Shown here piece by piece: positions 25,379 through 34,612 of a DNA stretch of 64,000 bases. The notes under the pieces are model-generated. The model saw only the letters and a list, made by a program, of their open reading frames with translations. It searched no databases and was not told where the DNA came from. Origin of the DNA: RGIG5612 sp050944475. GTDB taxonomy: Bacteria > Bacillota > Clostridia > Lachnospirales > Lachnospiraceae. The position numbers were made by a program, and so were the translations under genes. The stretch covers positions 62,001 to 126,000 of the forward strand of contig JBMNRD010000005.1 of NCBI GenBank assembly GCA_050944475.1, written 5' to 3'. How positions within the stretch are numbered: the stretch's first letter is position 1; every line of letters begins with the position of its first letter.

Positions 25379-26446
25379 ATGGATAACAACGGACAAAAAA
25401 CTTTATTGACAAACCTGAACAAAACGGATATCAGATCTTTCGAGTATGACGGCTTAAAAGAGTGGGTTTCACGCATGGACCTTCCTTTATATAGAGCAGA
25501 ACAGATTTTTTCCTGGCTCCATGATAAACGCGTTTCCTCCTTTGATGAAATGACCGATTTGTCAAAGGAGCTTAGGAACACTTTGAAGGAACGGTGCACG
25601 TTGAAAAGCCTGACCGTCAGGCAGGTTCTGACCTCAAAAATTGACGGTACAAAAAAATATCTATTCGAGCTTGAGGACGGAAACCTGATTGAAAGCGTGC
25701 TTATGAAATACAGGCATGGCAACGTCGTATGCGTTTCCTCCCAGGTGGGCTGTGCCATGGGGTGTACATTTTGCGCATCCGCTATCGGCGGTCTGGTCAG
25801 GAATTTGAGCGCATCCGAAATTTTGGGACAGGTTTATGAAATAAGAAAGGATACAAAGGAGAGGATTTCCAACGTTGTAATCATGGGAATAGGGGAGCCT
25901 CTTGCCAATTACAACAACGTGATGTCATTCATACGGATACTATCCCACGAAAAATCCTTGCACATAAGCCAAAGAAATATTACAATGTCTACATGCGGGA
26001 TTGTGCCCGGCATTTATCGGCTGGCGGAAGAGTCCCTGAAAATCACACTTGCTTTATCCCTTCATGCACCCAATGATGCAATAAGGAGGATGATAATGCC
26101 TGTGGCTGAAAAGTATTCAATGGAAGAGATTCTGAAGGCCTGCAAACATTATTTTAAAATGACCGGCCGAAGGGTTTCTTTTGAGTACTGCTTGATAGAT
26201 AAGGTGAATAACCTGCCCGCTCACGCAAGACAGCTGTCGAAAGTTCTGAAAGGGATGAATGCTCATGTGAATCTTATCCCTGTCAATCCTACACCTGAGA
26301 GTAATTACGGCCGGGTAAAGGAAGCAGACATTGCGGTCTTCGGGAAGATTCTTGAAGGGGCAGGGATAACCGTTACCGTAAGACGGGAAACGGGGCGTGA
26401 TATAAGCGGCGCCTGTGGACAGTTAAAATACCGCGCAATATATTAA
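25379..26446 (+). CDS. rlmN: Radical-SAM 23S rRNA adenine-C2 methyltransferase RlmN
   Basis: This 355-residue radical SAM enzyme methylates C2 of A2503 in 23S rRNA and A37 in some tRNAs. The cluster motif is CAMGCTFCAS (CxxxCxxC), GIGEPLANYNNV is the SAM-side block, and the second conserved Cys lies in GRDISGACGQL near the C-terminus. The ATG is 3 bp after the rsmB stop, with only a weak A/G-rich site inside the rsmB end, suggesting coupled translation. Confidence 0.95.
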   Translation: MDNNGQKTLLTNLNKTDIRSFEYDGLKEWVSRMDLPLYRAEQIFSWLHDKRVSSFDEMTDLSKELRNTLKERCTLKSLTVRQVLTSKIDGTKKYLFELEDGNLIESVLMKYRHGNVVCVSSQVGCAMGCTFCASAIGGLVRNLSASEILGQVYEIRKDTKERISNVVIMGIGEPLANYNNVMSFIRILSHEKSLHISQRNITMSTCGIVPGIYRLAEESLKITLALSLHAPNDAIRRMIMPVAEKYSMEEILKACKHYFKMTGRRVSFEYCLIDKVNNLPAHARQLSKVLKGMNAHVNLIPVNPTPESNYGRVKEADIAVFGKILEGAGITVTVRRETGRDISGACGQLKYRAIY

Positions 26447-26466
26447 TTCGTTATTATTGCAAAGAC

Positions 26467-26482
26467 CATAATATATATTATG
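26467..26482. promoter_or_regulatory. Perfect 16-bp palindrome upstream of the stp-stk pair
   Basis: CATAATATATATTATG is an exact palindrome lying 22 bp before the stp ATG. A possible -35 (TTGCAA) begins at about 26457, so the palindrome falls in the core promoter region. It could bind a dimeric regulator or simply be AT-rich promoter DNA. Confidence 0.45.
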
Positions 26483-26503
26483 TTATGAAATCGGGAGGAT
26501 GCT

Positions 26504-27220
26504 ATGAAATCATATGGAATTACTGACATCGGGATGGTTCGAAAATACAATCAGGATTATTCACTTGAATGTGATGAACCAATCGGTAACTTAGACAATC
26601 TTTATGTTGTCTGTGACGGTCTGGGCGGACGTAATGCCGGAGAGTACGCATCTTCCACGGCTGCCGAGAACTTTTTCGACCTGGCCGAGAATTCAGAATT
26701 GGAGAATCCTCTCGCTATTTTCAAGGATGCCATCATCCAAGTAAATGACCTTATTTTTGAAGAGGGGCAGGACCCGCAATTCCGCGGAATGGCCACAACC
26801 CTTGTCGCGGCCACCATTATGGACAATGTATTGTATGTTGTTAATGTCGGTGATTCAAGGGCCTATATCTTCGGAGATGAGATTACCCAGGTGACATGGG
26901 ACCATTCCTATGTCGGTGAGTTGATGAGGCGCGGGAAAATCACTAAGGACGAGGCTCGTTTTCACAGCAGAAATAATGTCATTACCAGGGCAATCGGTGC
27001 CGAGCAGGATGTCGAGCCGGATTATTTCCAGGTAGAGCTTGAGGAGGGTGAGGTAGTCATGCTTTGTACCGACGGCCTTTACAACATGGTCAGCGAGGAT
27101 ACAATTGACGCGGTAATAAATGCAAGGGGATCCTTAAGGGCCAAAGCCGGTAAGCTCGTGGATCTGGCAAATGATGCCGGGGGAAAAGACAACATAGCCG
27201 TGGTTCTTATTACGCAGTAG
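26504..27220 (+). CDS. prpC: PP2C-type Ser/Thr protein phosphatase (Stp/PrpC)
   Basis: The 238-residue PPM-family phosphatase dephosphorylates targets of the neighbouring PASTA kinase. Metal-binding motifs are in order: TDIGMVRKYNQDY, VCDGLGGRNAGEYAS, NVGDSRAYI, DHSYVGELMRRG and LCTDGLYNMV. The start has a GGGAGG site 6 bases upstream. It is followed 13 bp later by the kinase gene, the standard stp-stk operon. Confidence 0.95.
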   Translation: MKSYGITDIGMVRKYNQDYSLECDEPIGNLDNLYVVCDGLGGRNAGEYASSTAAENFFDLAENSELENPLAIFKDAIIQVNDLIFEEGQDPQFRGMATTLVAATIMDNVLYVVNVGDSRAYIFGDEITQVTWDHSYVGELMRRGKITKDEARFHSRNNVITRAIGAEQDVEPDYFQVELEEGEVVMLCTDGLYNMVSEDTIDAVINARGSLRAKAGKLVDLANDAGGKDNIAVVLITQ

Positions 27221-27233
27221 AAAGGTTGATATT

Positions 27234-29273
27234 ATGATCCGTAGCGGGATGATTATAGAAAACAGATACGAAATCCTGGAAAAAATTGGGACAGGCGGAA
27301 TGAGTGATGTTTATAAGGCAAAATGTCACAAATTGAACAGATTTGTGGCAATTAAGTTCCTGAAACCCGAGTTTTCCGAAGATAAGAATTTTGTTATAAA
27401 TTTCCGGGTGGAGGCGCAATCGGCGGCGGCGCTGCTGCATCCGAATGTGGTAAGTGTATATGATGTTAACGTGACCGACGGTATTTATTATATCGTTATG
27501 GAATATGTCGACGGCATTACACTTAAAAAATACGTGAACATTAACGGCAAGCTTCCCATAAAAGAGGCAACCGGAATAGCAATACAAGTTGTCCAAGGCA
27601 TGGAGGCGGCCCATAATGCAGGCATTATCCATCGTGATATTAAGCCTCAGAACGTGCTTATTTCCAGAGAAGGTAAAATAAAGGTTACGGACTTCGGAAT
27701 AGCGCGCAAGACCACTGCAAGCACATTGTCTGCAGATGTGCTCGGGTCAGCCCAGTATATTTCCCCGGAGCAGGCAAGGGGGGATATAGTTGATGAGCGA
27801 AGCGACATTTATTCCTTCGGTATTCTCTTTTACGAAATGATAACCGGCAGTTTGCCTTTCGAGGGAGATTCCCCCGTGACTGTTGCCCTTAAGCACATCC
27901 AGGACCAGGTGCCGCTGGTAAGCGATAGTGTACCCGGCGTGCCCTCGAGTGTAGTGAAAATTATCGAAAAATGCACGCAGAAACGTGCGGAACGCAGATA
28001 TCAGAAAACCTCGTCATTGCTTTCAGATTTGAAAACCTCTCTGGTTAATCCGAATGATGATTTTGTAACCCTTGCGCCTGAGACTGATGACAGTGCGACT
28101 GTCGTTATGTCCAGAGAGGACGCAAGGCTTCTTATGGAGGAGGGCAGGAAGGCTGAAATGACTGCTCCTCAGAGAAGCGGGCAGCCCAAGAAGAAGTACA
28201 TTATTGACGACGAATTCGATGATGAAATTGATGATATAAAAGATCACTCCGGCCGGAAATTCGAAAAAATACTGGCCATATGCGGCATTGCCGCCGGTGT
28301 GATAATAGTAGTGGCATTGATTATTATCATCATAAGTTGGTTCGGCAAGGGCACATGCGGAGGCAAAAACGGTAAGAACACAACAGAGTCCGAGACGGAG
28401 ACTCTTGGGCCGGTAGAGGTCCCGAATCTCATTGGACTGACTCTTGCCAAGGCTCAGGACAAGCTGGATGCGTTAGGACTGGATTACGAGGTTAAATCCG
28501 AGAAAAGCGATGTGGAGGTAGATGAAGTAATTCGTCAGTCCATAGATGCCGGCGAGGAGGTCAATGCCGGAACGAAGATTACCATCACTGTCAGTGCGGG
28601 ACGCGACACGGTGGAGCTTGAGAATCTTGCCGGGCAGGAGCAGGCCAAGGCCATTGCAACGCTTAAAGCGGCGGGGCTTAAGTATTCCATTACAACAAGA
28701 TACGATGATGACGTCGAGACCGGAATTGTCATAGAAACTAATCCGGTCGGCGGCTCGGAAATCGCGAGGAACTCAACCGTTGAGCTTATTGTCAGCCGCG
28801 GAAAGGAAAGCAAAAAATCAACGGTTCCGGCTGTCATAGGTTCGGTTGAGGTTGACGCGTGGGAGACCTGTGTGGCTGCGGGCCTGAAGGTTGAAATAAA
28901 GTATCAGACAAACAATGAGCAGGCCGGCAAGGTTATCAGCCAGAGTCTGCCGGGCGGCTCCAACGTTGAGGAGGGAACAACAATAACGCTTATTGTGGGT
29001 AAGCTTGCCCAGGTAAAGGTCCCCAATGTTGTGGGCATGGACATCGTCAAGGCAAAAGCGGAATGTGAAAGTGCCGGATTGGTGGTTAAGGCGGACAAAA
29101 GCAAGGGCAAAGTTATCGAGCAGAGCATAAAGGCAGGCGAAAAAGTTGACCAGGGCACAAAAATTACGCTGACGGTTGTGGAGGAAACAACCAAGCCGCC
29201 GGAAACCACAACGGAGGCGACAACAGCGGCCGAAGAACCGGAAACAACAACCGAAGAGACTGCAGAACCTTAA
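27234..29273 (+). CDS. prkC: PASTA-domain Ser/Thr protein kinase (Stk/PrkC)
   Basis: This 679-residue receptor-type kinase senses peptidoglycan or lipid II. The cytosolic kinase domain (about 1-275) has GTGGMSDVYKAK (P-loop), AIKFLKPEF (Lys), HRDIKPQNVL (catalytic loop) and DFGIARK. A transmembrane helix lies at about residues 344-366. Four extracellular PASTA repeats follow (about 390-645), with VPNLIGL, LENLAGQ, VPAVIGS and VPNVVGM as repeat starts. The Thr/Glu-rich C-terminal tail of about 28 residues is low complexity and may be glycosylated or wall-embedded. Confidence 0.95.
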   Translation: MIRSGMIIENRYEILEKIGTGGMSDVYKAKCHKLNRFVAIKFLKPEFSEDKNFVINFRVEAQSAAALLHPNVVSVYDVNVTDGIYYIVMEYVDGITLKKYVNINGKLPIKEATGIAIQVVQGMEAAHNAGIIHRDIKPQNVLISREGKIKVTDFGIARKTTASTLSADVLGSAQYISPEQARGDIVDERSDIYSFGILFYEMITGSLPFEGDSPVTVALKHIQDQVPLVSDSVPGVPSSVVKIIEKCTQKRAERRYQKTSSLLSDLKTSLVNPNDDFVTLAPETDDSATVVMSREDARLLMEEGRKAEMTAPQRSGQPKKKYIIDDEFDDEIDDIKDHSGRKFEKILAICGIAAGVIIVVALIIIIISWFGKGTCGGKNGKNTTESETETLGPVEVPNLIGLTLAKAQDKLDALGLDYEVKSEKSDVEVDEVIRQSIDAGEEVNAGTKITITVSAGRDTVELENLAGQEQAKAIATLKAAGLKYSITTRYDDDVETGIVIETNPVGGSEIARNSTVELIVSRGKESKKSTVPAVIGSVEVDAWETCVAAGLKVEIKYQTNNEQAGKVISQSLPGGSNVEEGTTITLIVGKLAQVKVPNVVGMDIVKAKAECESAGLVVKADKSKGKVIEQSIKAGEKVDQGTKITLTVVEETTKPPETTTEATTAAEEPETTTEETAEP

Positions 29274-29300
29274 AAAACGGAATCAAAACGGAGCAACTGA

Positions 29301-30206
29301 ATGAACGGCAAGATAGTAAAAGCATTATCAGGATTTTATTACGTAAAAACAGAGACAGGCAATGTATACGAGTGTAGGGCAAGAGGCACATTTAAAAATG
29401 AAGATATCACTCCGCTGGTGGGGGATAATGTGGTTTTTAATGTGACGGATGCCCGCCTGAAAACAGGTATTGTAAATGAAATTAATCCCAGAAAAAATTC
29501 TCTTGCCCGTCCGGCAGTTGCCAATGTGGATCAGGCGATGGTTGTATTTGCGGTCAGGACTCCAAATCCGAATCTCAGCATACTTGACAGGTTTCTGGTT
29601 CTGATGAAAAAACAGGAAATCCCCACGTTGATTGTGTTCAATAAGAGGGACCTTGCAAAAGGCGATGACATAAAGATATTAAAACAAACTTATAAAAACG
29701 CAGGCTGCAGGGTGATGTTTATTTCTGCAGGCGGGGAAGGGCGCAAGAGAGGCATTTTGATGCTTAAGCTCGCACTAAGAGGCAAACTCACTGTTATGGC
29801 CGGCCCTTCAGGTGTCGGTAAATCTACATTGATTAACGTTTTGGCGGGCAACAAGGATGAAAAGGAAGGCAATGTGGCCACTGTGGGAGCCATCAGTTAC
29901 AAGGTGGGCCGCGGCAAGCAGACCACGAGACACAACGAGCTGTTTGACCTTGGCAGGTCATATCATATTATTGATACCCCCGGATTTACCTCTCTCCTTG
30001 TAAATGAAGAGGATTTTACCAGGGAAAACCTGCAGGATGCCTTTGACGAATTTATTCCTTATAAGGATAAATGCCCCTTCAGGGATTGCAAGCATGTAAA
30101 AGAGCGTGACTGCGCCGTCAGGGATGCCGTGGAGAAGGGAAAAATTCCCACGTCACGTTATAACAGCTATAAGGCGATTCTCGGGGAGATTAAAACTGTA
30201 TATTGA
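29301..30206 (+). CDS. rsgA: Ribosome small-subunit-dependent GTPase RsgA
   Basis: The 301-residue circularly permuted GTPase aids late 30S maturation. An OB-fold N-terminus is followed by motifs in the permuted order G4 (NKRDL), G1 (GPSGVGKST) and G3 (DTPGF), then the zinc-binding CPFRDCKH...C region. The position stp-stk-rsgA-rpe is standard in Firmicutes and suggests one operon, which ends at the hairpin just after this gene. Confidence 0.95.
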   Translation: MNGKIVKALSGFYYVKTETGNVYECRARGTFKNEDITPLVGDNVVFNVTDARLKTGIVNEINPRKNSLARPAVANVDQAMVVFAVRTPNPNLSILDRFLVLMKKQEIPTLIVFNKRDLAKGDDIKILKQTYKNAGCRVMFISAGGEGRKRGILMLKLALRGKLTVMAGPSGVGKSTLINVLAGNKDEKEGNVATVGAISYKVGRGKQTTRHNELFDLGRSYHIIDTPGFTSLLVNEEDFTRENLQDAFDEFIPYKDKCPFRDCKHVKERDCAVRDAVEKGKIPTSRYNSYKAILGEIKTVY

Positions 30207-30211
30207 TTGCC

Positions 30212-30236
30212 GGGACCCGTCAGGGTCCCTTTATTT
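30212..30236 (+). terminator. Hairpin terminator between rsgA and rpe
   Basis: GGGACCC and GGGTCCC form a 7-bp stem with loop GTCA, followed by TTTATTTT. It may partly separate rpe from the upstream operon. Confidence 0.65.
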
Positions 30237-30281
30237 TAAGAGGAAATAAAGGCCCGGTCCGTGCCGGAAAAGGAGATTAAG

Positions 30282-30953
30282 ATGAACATACTGGCGCCAT
30301 CGATTCTATCCGCGGATTTTGCGAATTTAAGCAAGGATATCTTAGATGTGCAGCGTGGAGGGGCGGAATATCTGCATATTGATGTCATGGACGGGATGTT
30401 TGTTCCGAGCATCTCCTTCGGCATGCCGGTTATTGCGTCGATACGCAAGGTGACGGAAATGGTTTTCGATGTGCACCTGATGATAGAGAAGCCGAGCAGA
30501 TATCTGAAGGACTTTGCGGCAGCGGGCGCCGACATTATTACAATACACTATGAGGCTTGCGAAGATGTGAAAACCACGCTGAAGGAGATACGCGGTCTCG
30601 GATTGAAGGCGGGCTTGTCTATCAAGCCGAAAACAGACGTGAATGTGGTAAGTGATTACCTGCCATATGCAGACATGATTCTGCTGATGAGTGTGGAACC
30701 CGGCTTCGGAGGACAACTATTCATTGAGGAATCAATAGAGCGGAGCCGGACTCTCCGCCGTATGATAACAGATTCGGGCCTTCCTATCGATCTTGAAATC
30801 GACGGAGGCATAAAGCTGGATAATGTCAGGCGGGTACTTGATGCCGGAGTAAATGTAATCGTTGCGGGCAGCGGAGTTTTCAAGGACCCGTATTTTAATA
30901 CCGTGAAGTTCATGGAGATATTAAAGGGCCATGAGCAGGCCTTTGCCAAATGA
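30282..30953 (+). CDS. rpe: Ribulose-phosphate 3-epimerase
   Basis: This 223-residue TIM-barrel epimerase of the pentose phosphate pathway interconverts ribulose-5-P and xylulose-5-P. APSILSADF at the start, HIDVMDGMFVP, DVHLMI, MSVEPGFGGQ and EIDGGI are the family motifs with metal-binding His and Asp residues. I chose the ATG at 30282, six bases behind AAAGGAG; a GTG at 30261 precedes that site. Confidence 0.95.
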   Translation: MNILAPSILSADFANLSKDILDVQRGGAEYLHIDVMDGMFVPSISFGMPVIASIRKVTEMVFDVHLMIEKPSRYLKDFAAAGADIITIHYEACEDVKTTLKEIRGLGLKAGLSIKPKTDVNVVSDYLPYADMILLMSVEPGFGGQLFIEESIERSRTLRRMITDSGLPIDLEIDGGIKLDNVRRVLDAGVNVIVAGSGVFKDPYFNTVKFMEILKGHEQAFAK

Positions 30954-30991
30954 CTTTTTCTGCATAAGGAGCCGTCGGTTTGCGCCCTCTG

Positions 30992-32014
30992 TCAATGGAT
31001 GAGCATTGCATCACCAAAGGAAAAGAAACGATACCTTTCCCTGATTGCCTCTTCATAGGAGGAAAGCATGATGTCTCGGGATGAAAAGGCTGAAACGAGC
31101 ATCAAAAGCGTTGATTCGGGCAGATGAAAGTTGGTAATCAGACAGTCTGTTGTCTTGAACCTGTAGCCCGGATATATAAAAATGTCAGTCCAACCCGACC
31201 CCGCAACTATAGTGCCGTCTTCTGCGGCAACGGATTCAAGGGCGCGGGTAGAGGTGGTGCCGACGCATATAATCCTGCCTCCTTTTGCGCGGGTGTTACT
31301 GATAATGTCAGCAGCTTCTTTTGAAACCGAATAAAATTCGGAATGCATGTGATGGTCAAGAACATTGGCCTCCTTGACGGGACGGAAGGTTCCAAGTCCT
31401 ACATGGAGGGTTATTTTGGCTGTTTCTATGCCCTTTTCCCGGATTGAGGACAGAAGTTCGTTTGTGAAATGAAGGCCGGCCGTGGGGGCTGCCACAGAGC
31501 CGTCACGGGCCGCATAAACAGTCTGGTAGCGTTTTTTATCCTGCAGGGCATGAGTGATGTAGGGCGGAAGCGGTATTTGGCCGAGTCGGTCAAGAATTTT
31601 CTCAAAGATTCCGTCAAAATCAAATCTTATCAGGCGATTGCCGTCCTCAAGAACGCAAATGATTTCTCCCCTCATAATGCCGGAAAAATCAAAAGAGTGT
31701 CCGGGCCTTGCCTTTTTCCCGGGTTTTACAAGGCATTCCCAGATGCTGTTCTCTTTTCTTGTCAGAAGAAAAATTTCAACGGGTGCTCCGGTGTCGGCAC
31801 GGGTTCCGAACAACCGGGCGGGAATGACGCGGGTGTCGTTCAGCACCAGACAGTCGCCGGCATTAAGATAGTTTGCGATGTTCTTAAAGGCGTCATGGGA
31901 CACCTTGCCGGTGCGCCTTTCAACCACCATCAGTCTGGAGGCGGAGCGGTCCGCAAGGGGATCCTGAGCAATCAATTCGGCCGGAAGTTCATAATAAAAG
32001 TCTTTGAGTAACAT
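30992..32014 (-). CDS. queA: S-adenosylmethionine:tRNA ribosyltransferase-isomerase QueA
   Basis: The 340-residue enzyme makes epoxyqueuosine in tRNA from the SAM ribosyl group. The N-terminal FYYELPAELIAQDPL, the DSRL-like RSASRLMV and NDTRVIPARL blocks, PTAGLHFT, HVGLGTFRPV and VGTTSTRALE are typical. It is a lone minus-strand gene converging on rpe and diverging from leuS. The other queuosine genes are not in the window. Confidence 0.94.
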   Translation of the reverse strand: MLLKDFYYELPAELIAQDPLADRSASRLMVVERRTGKVSHDAFKNIANYLNAGDCLVLNDTRVIPARLFGTRADTGAPVEIFLLTRKENSIWECLVKPGKKARPGHSFDFSGIMRGEIICVLEDGNRLIRFDFDGIFEKILDRLGQIPLPPYITHALQDKKRYQTVYAARDGSVAAPTAGLHFTNELLSSIREKGIETAKITLHVGLGTFRPVKEANVLDHHMHSEFYSVSKEAADIISNTRAKGGRIICVGTTSTRALESVAAEDGTIVAGSGWTDIFIYPGYRFKTTDCLITNFHLPESTLLMLVSAFSSRDIMLSSYEEAIRERYRFFSFGDAMLIH

Positions 32015-32070
32015 AATTAAATCATTTTATCATGTTTTGCGGAAAACAAAAGCAGGGAATTCATAAAAGA

Positions 32071-32099
32071 TTGAATCTCAGGTATTGTTATGATAAAAT
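32071..32099 (+). promoter_or_regulatory. Promoter of leuS
   Basis: TTGAAT (32071-32076), a 17-bp spacer and TAAAAT (32094-32099) with a TG close upstream form a good sigma-A promoter. The roughly 70-base leader is too short for a T-box riboswitch. Confidence 0.65.
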
Positions 32100-32152
32100 A
32101 CTTTGGATTTTTCCGTGGCTAAAGGAATAAATTTTCTGTAGCGATATAAAAA

Positions 32153-32172
32153 TGCGGCAAGCCGCAGGAGGA
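32153..32172 (+). promoter_or_regulatory. Short GC hairpin abutting the leuS Shine-Dalgarno
   Basis: GCGGC and GCCGC flank only two bases at 32153-32164 and directly precede AGGAGGA, the leuS ribosome binding site, 7 bases before the ATG. The stem could affect initiation or mRNA stability. Confidence 0.4.
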
Positions 32173-32176
32173 ATAA

Positions 32177-34612
32177 ATGAAAGCAGTTTATAATCACAAG
32201 GAAATTGAAAAAAAATGGCGTAAAATATGGGAGGAGCATCCGGTAAATATTGATGACGGCAGAAAAGACAAGTACTACTGTCTGGATATGTTTCCGTATC
32301 CGTCAGGCTCCGGCCTGCATGTCGGACATTGGAGGGGCTATGTAATCAGCGATGTGTGGAGCCGCTATAAGCTCATGCAGGGATATTACCTTATTCATCC
32401 CATGGGATGGGACGCCTTCGGTCTTCCTGCTGAGAATTATGCGATAAAAATGGGCGTGCACCCGGCCATTTCAACCGCTGAAAATGTGGCAAATATAAAG
32501 GAGCAGATTAAACAGATTTCGGCCATATATGACTGGGACAGGGAAGTAGCAACCACTGACCCTGAGTTTTATAAATGGACACAGTGGATTTTTGTGAAGA
32601 TGTTCAAGGCCGGCCTGGCCTATGAGAAGGAGATGCCTATTAACTGGTGCCCGTCCTGCAAAACGGGACTTGCCAATGAAGAGGTTGTTAACGGTAAATG
32701 TGAACGCTGCGGAGCCGAGGTTACAAAGAAAAATCTTAAGCAGTGGATGCTGAAGATTACCGAATATGCGGAAAGACTCTTGAAAGATCTTGATACACTC
32801 GACTGGCCGGAAAAAGTTATTAAGATGCAGACGGACTGGATAGGAAAATCCTACGGTGTGGAAATTGATTTTAAGGTTGAGGGGAATAAAAACGAAGACG
32901 GCTCGGATAAAACAATCACGGTATATACCACCAGACCGGACACCCTCTACGGTGCAACCTTTATGGTGCTGGCTCCGGAATATGAGGGAGCTGCGGCTTT
33001 GGCAACACCGGAGCAAAAGGAAAAGGTTGAACAATATATTTTTGCAACTTCAATGAAATCCTCGGTTGACCGGTTGCAGGATAAAGAAAAGACGGGCGTC
33101 TTTACAGGAAGCTATGCAATCAATCCCCTTAACAAGAAGAAAATCCCCGTTTGGCTGGCGGATTATGTACTGGCCGACTACGGAACGGGAGCAATCATGT
33201 GTGTTCCGGCTCATGATGACAGGGACTTTGAATTCGCGACCAAATTCGGCCTGCCGATAGTTCAGGTTATTTCTCCGGACGGCGAGGAAACAGTACCTTT
33301 TACTCAGGCATATACACAGCCCGGAATTGTCATTAACTCAGGGGATTGGAACGGACGGCGATCGGACGAACTGAAGGATAGTGCCTCTGACAAGATTGAG
33401 AGAATGGGGCTTGGCATTAAGAAAGCAAACTTTAAGTTGCGGGATTGGGTGTTTTCGCGGCAGAGGTACTGGGGAGAGCCGATTCCGATTGTGCATTGTC
33501 CGCATTGCGGAGCCGTCCCGCTGCCTGAAGAGGACCTTCCGCTTCTGCTTCCCGAGGTCGAAAGTTATCAGCCCACGGGAACCGGCGAGTCGCCCCTGGC
33601 AAGTATTGAGGAGTGGGTAAATACCACCTGTCCGCATTGCGGCGCTCCGGCAAAGAGGGAGACCAACACCATGCCCCAGTGGGCAGGCTCTTCATGGTAT
33701 TTCCTTCGTTATGTGGACAACAAGAACGATAAAGAGCTTGTTTCAAAAGAGAAGGCAAATAAATACCTTCCGGTTGACATGTACATAGGCGGCGTGGAAC
33801 ATGCGGTGCTTCATCTGCTGTATTCAAGGTTCTACACGAAGTTCCTTTATGACATTGGGGCAATCGGTTTTAATGAGCCCTTTAAAAAGCTCTTCAATCA
33901 GGGCATGATTACCGGCAGGAACGGCGTAAAAATGAGCAAGTCCAAAGGAAATGCGGTTTCACCCGATGAGCTGGTAAGAGATTACGGGTGCGATTCGCTC
34001 AGGCTCTATGAGCTTTTTGTCGGTCCGCCCGAGCTTGACTGTGAATGGGATGAAAGAGGCATCGATGGAGTCTACAGATTTCTCTCGAGATTCTACAATC
34101 TTGCAGTGAAAAGCTATGAGGCCGATACCCCTGCAACAGCACGAACAATCAAGCTTCGGAATAAACTTGTTGCAGACATCACAAAAAGGCTCGATAGCTT
34201 CAGCTTAAATACGGTAATCAGCGGTTTCATGGAGTACAACAACAAGCTTCAGGATGTGGCCAAGGCTGAGGGCGGAGTCGACAGGGAAACCATGGAGACC
34301 TTCATCAGACTGATGGCACCGTTTGCGCCTCATATCGCAGAGGAGTTGTGGCAGGGTTACGGTCACACATGCAGCGTATTCGACGCTGCACACGGCTGGC
34401 CTTCATATGATGAGGCGCTGACAAAGGATGACGAGATTGAAATTGCAGTCCAGGTGAACGGCAAGCTGCGCTGCACAATAACAATTCCGGCCGAAGCCGG
34501 CAGGGATGAGGTGATAGCAAGTGCGCGCAAGGAGCTGGGAAACAGGCTTACGGGAACAGTTGTCAAGGAAATCTATGTCCCGGGCAGAATAGTGAATATG
34601 GTAGTGAAATAA
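32177..34612 (+). CDS. leuS: Leucine--tRNA ligase
   Basis: The 811-residue class I synthetase charges tRNA-Leu. FPYPSGSGLHVGHWRGY carries the HIGH-type motif, WCPSCKTGLANEEV and the CERCG pair form the zinc region, the CP1 editing domain includes TTRPDTLYGATFMVLAPE and YGTGAIMCVPAHDDRD, and KMSKSKGN is the KMSKS motif. The C-terminal anticodon and tRNA-binding domains are complete. It overlaps the CorC-like gene by one base (TAATG). Confidence 0.97.
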   Translation: MKAVYNHKEIEKKWRKIWEEHPVNIDDGRKDKYYCLDMFPYPSGSGLHVGHWRGYVISDVWSRYKLMQGYYLIHPMGWDAFGLPAENYAIKMGVHPAISTAENVANIKEQIKQISAIYDWDREVATTDPEFYKWTQWIFVKMFKAGLAYEKEMPINWCPSCKTGLANEEVVNGKCERCGAEVTKKNLKQWMLKITEYAERLLKDLDTLDWPEKVIKMQTDWIGKSYGVEIDFKVEGNKNEDGSDKTITVYTTRPDTLYGATFMVLAPEYEGAAALATPEQKEKVEQYIFATSMKSSVDRLQDKEKTGVFTGSYAINPLNKKKIPVWLADYVLADYGTGAIMCVPAHDDRDFEFATKFGLPIVQVISPDGEETVPFTQAYTQPGIVINSGDWNGRRSDELKDSASDKIERMGLGIKKANFKLRDWVFSRQRYWGEPIPIVHCPHCGAVPLPEEDLPLLLPEVESYQPTGTGESPLASIEEWVNTTCPHCGAPAKRETNTMPQWAGSSWYFLRYVDNKNDKELVSKEKANKYLPVDMYIGGVEHAVLHLLYSRFYTKFLYDIGAIGFNEPFKKLFNQGMITGRNGVKMSKSKGNAVSPDELVRDYGCDSLRLYELFVGPPELDCEWDERGIDGVYRFLSRFYNLAVKSYEADTPATARTIKLRNKLVADITKRLDSFSLNTVISGFMEYNNKLQDVAKAEGGVDRETMETFIRLMAPFAPHIAEELWQGYGHTCSVFDAAHGWPSYDEALTKDDEIEIAVQVNGKLRCTITIPAEAGRDEVIASARKELGNRLTGTVVKEIYVPGRIVNMVVK

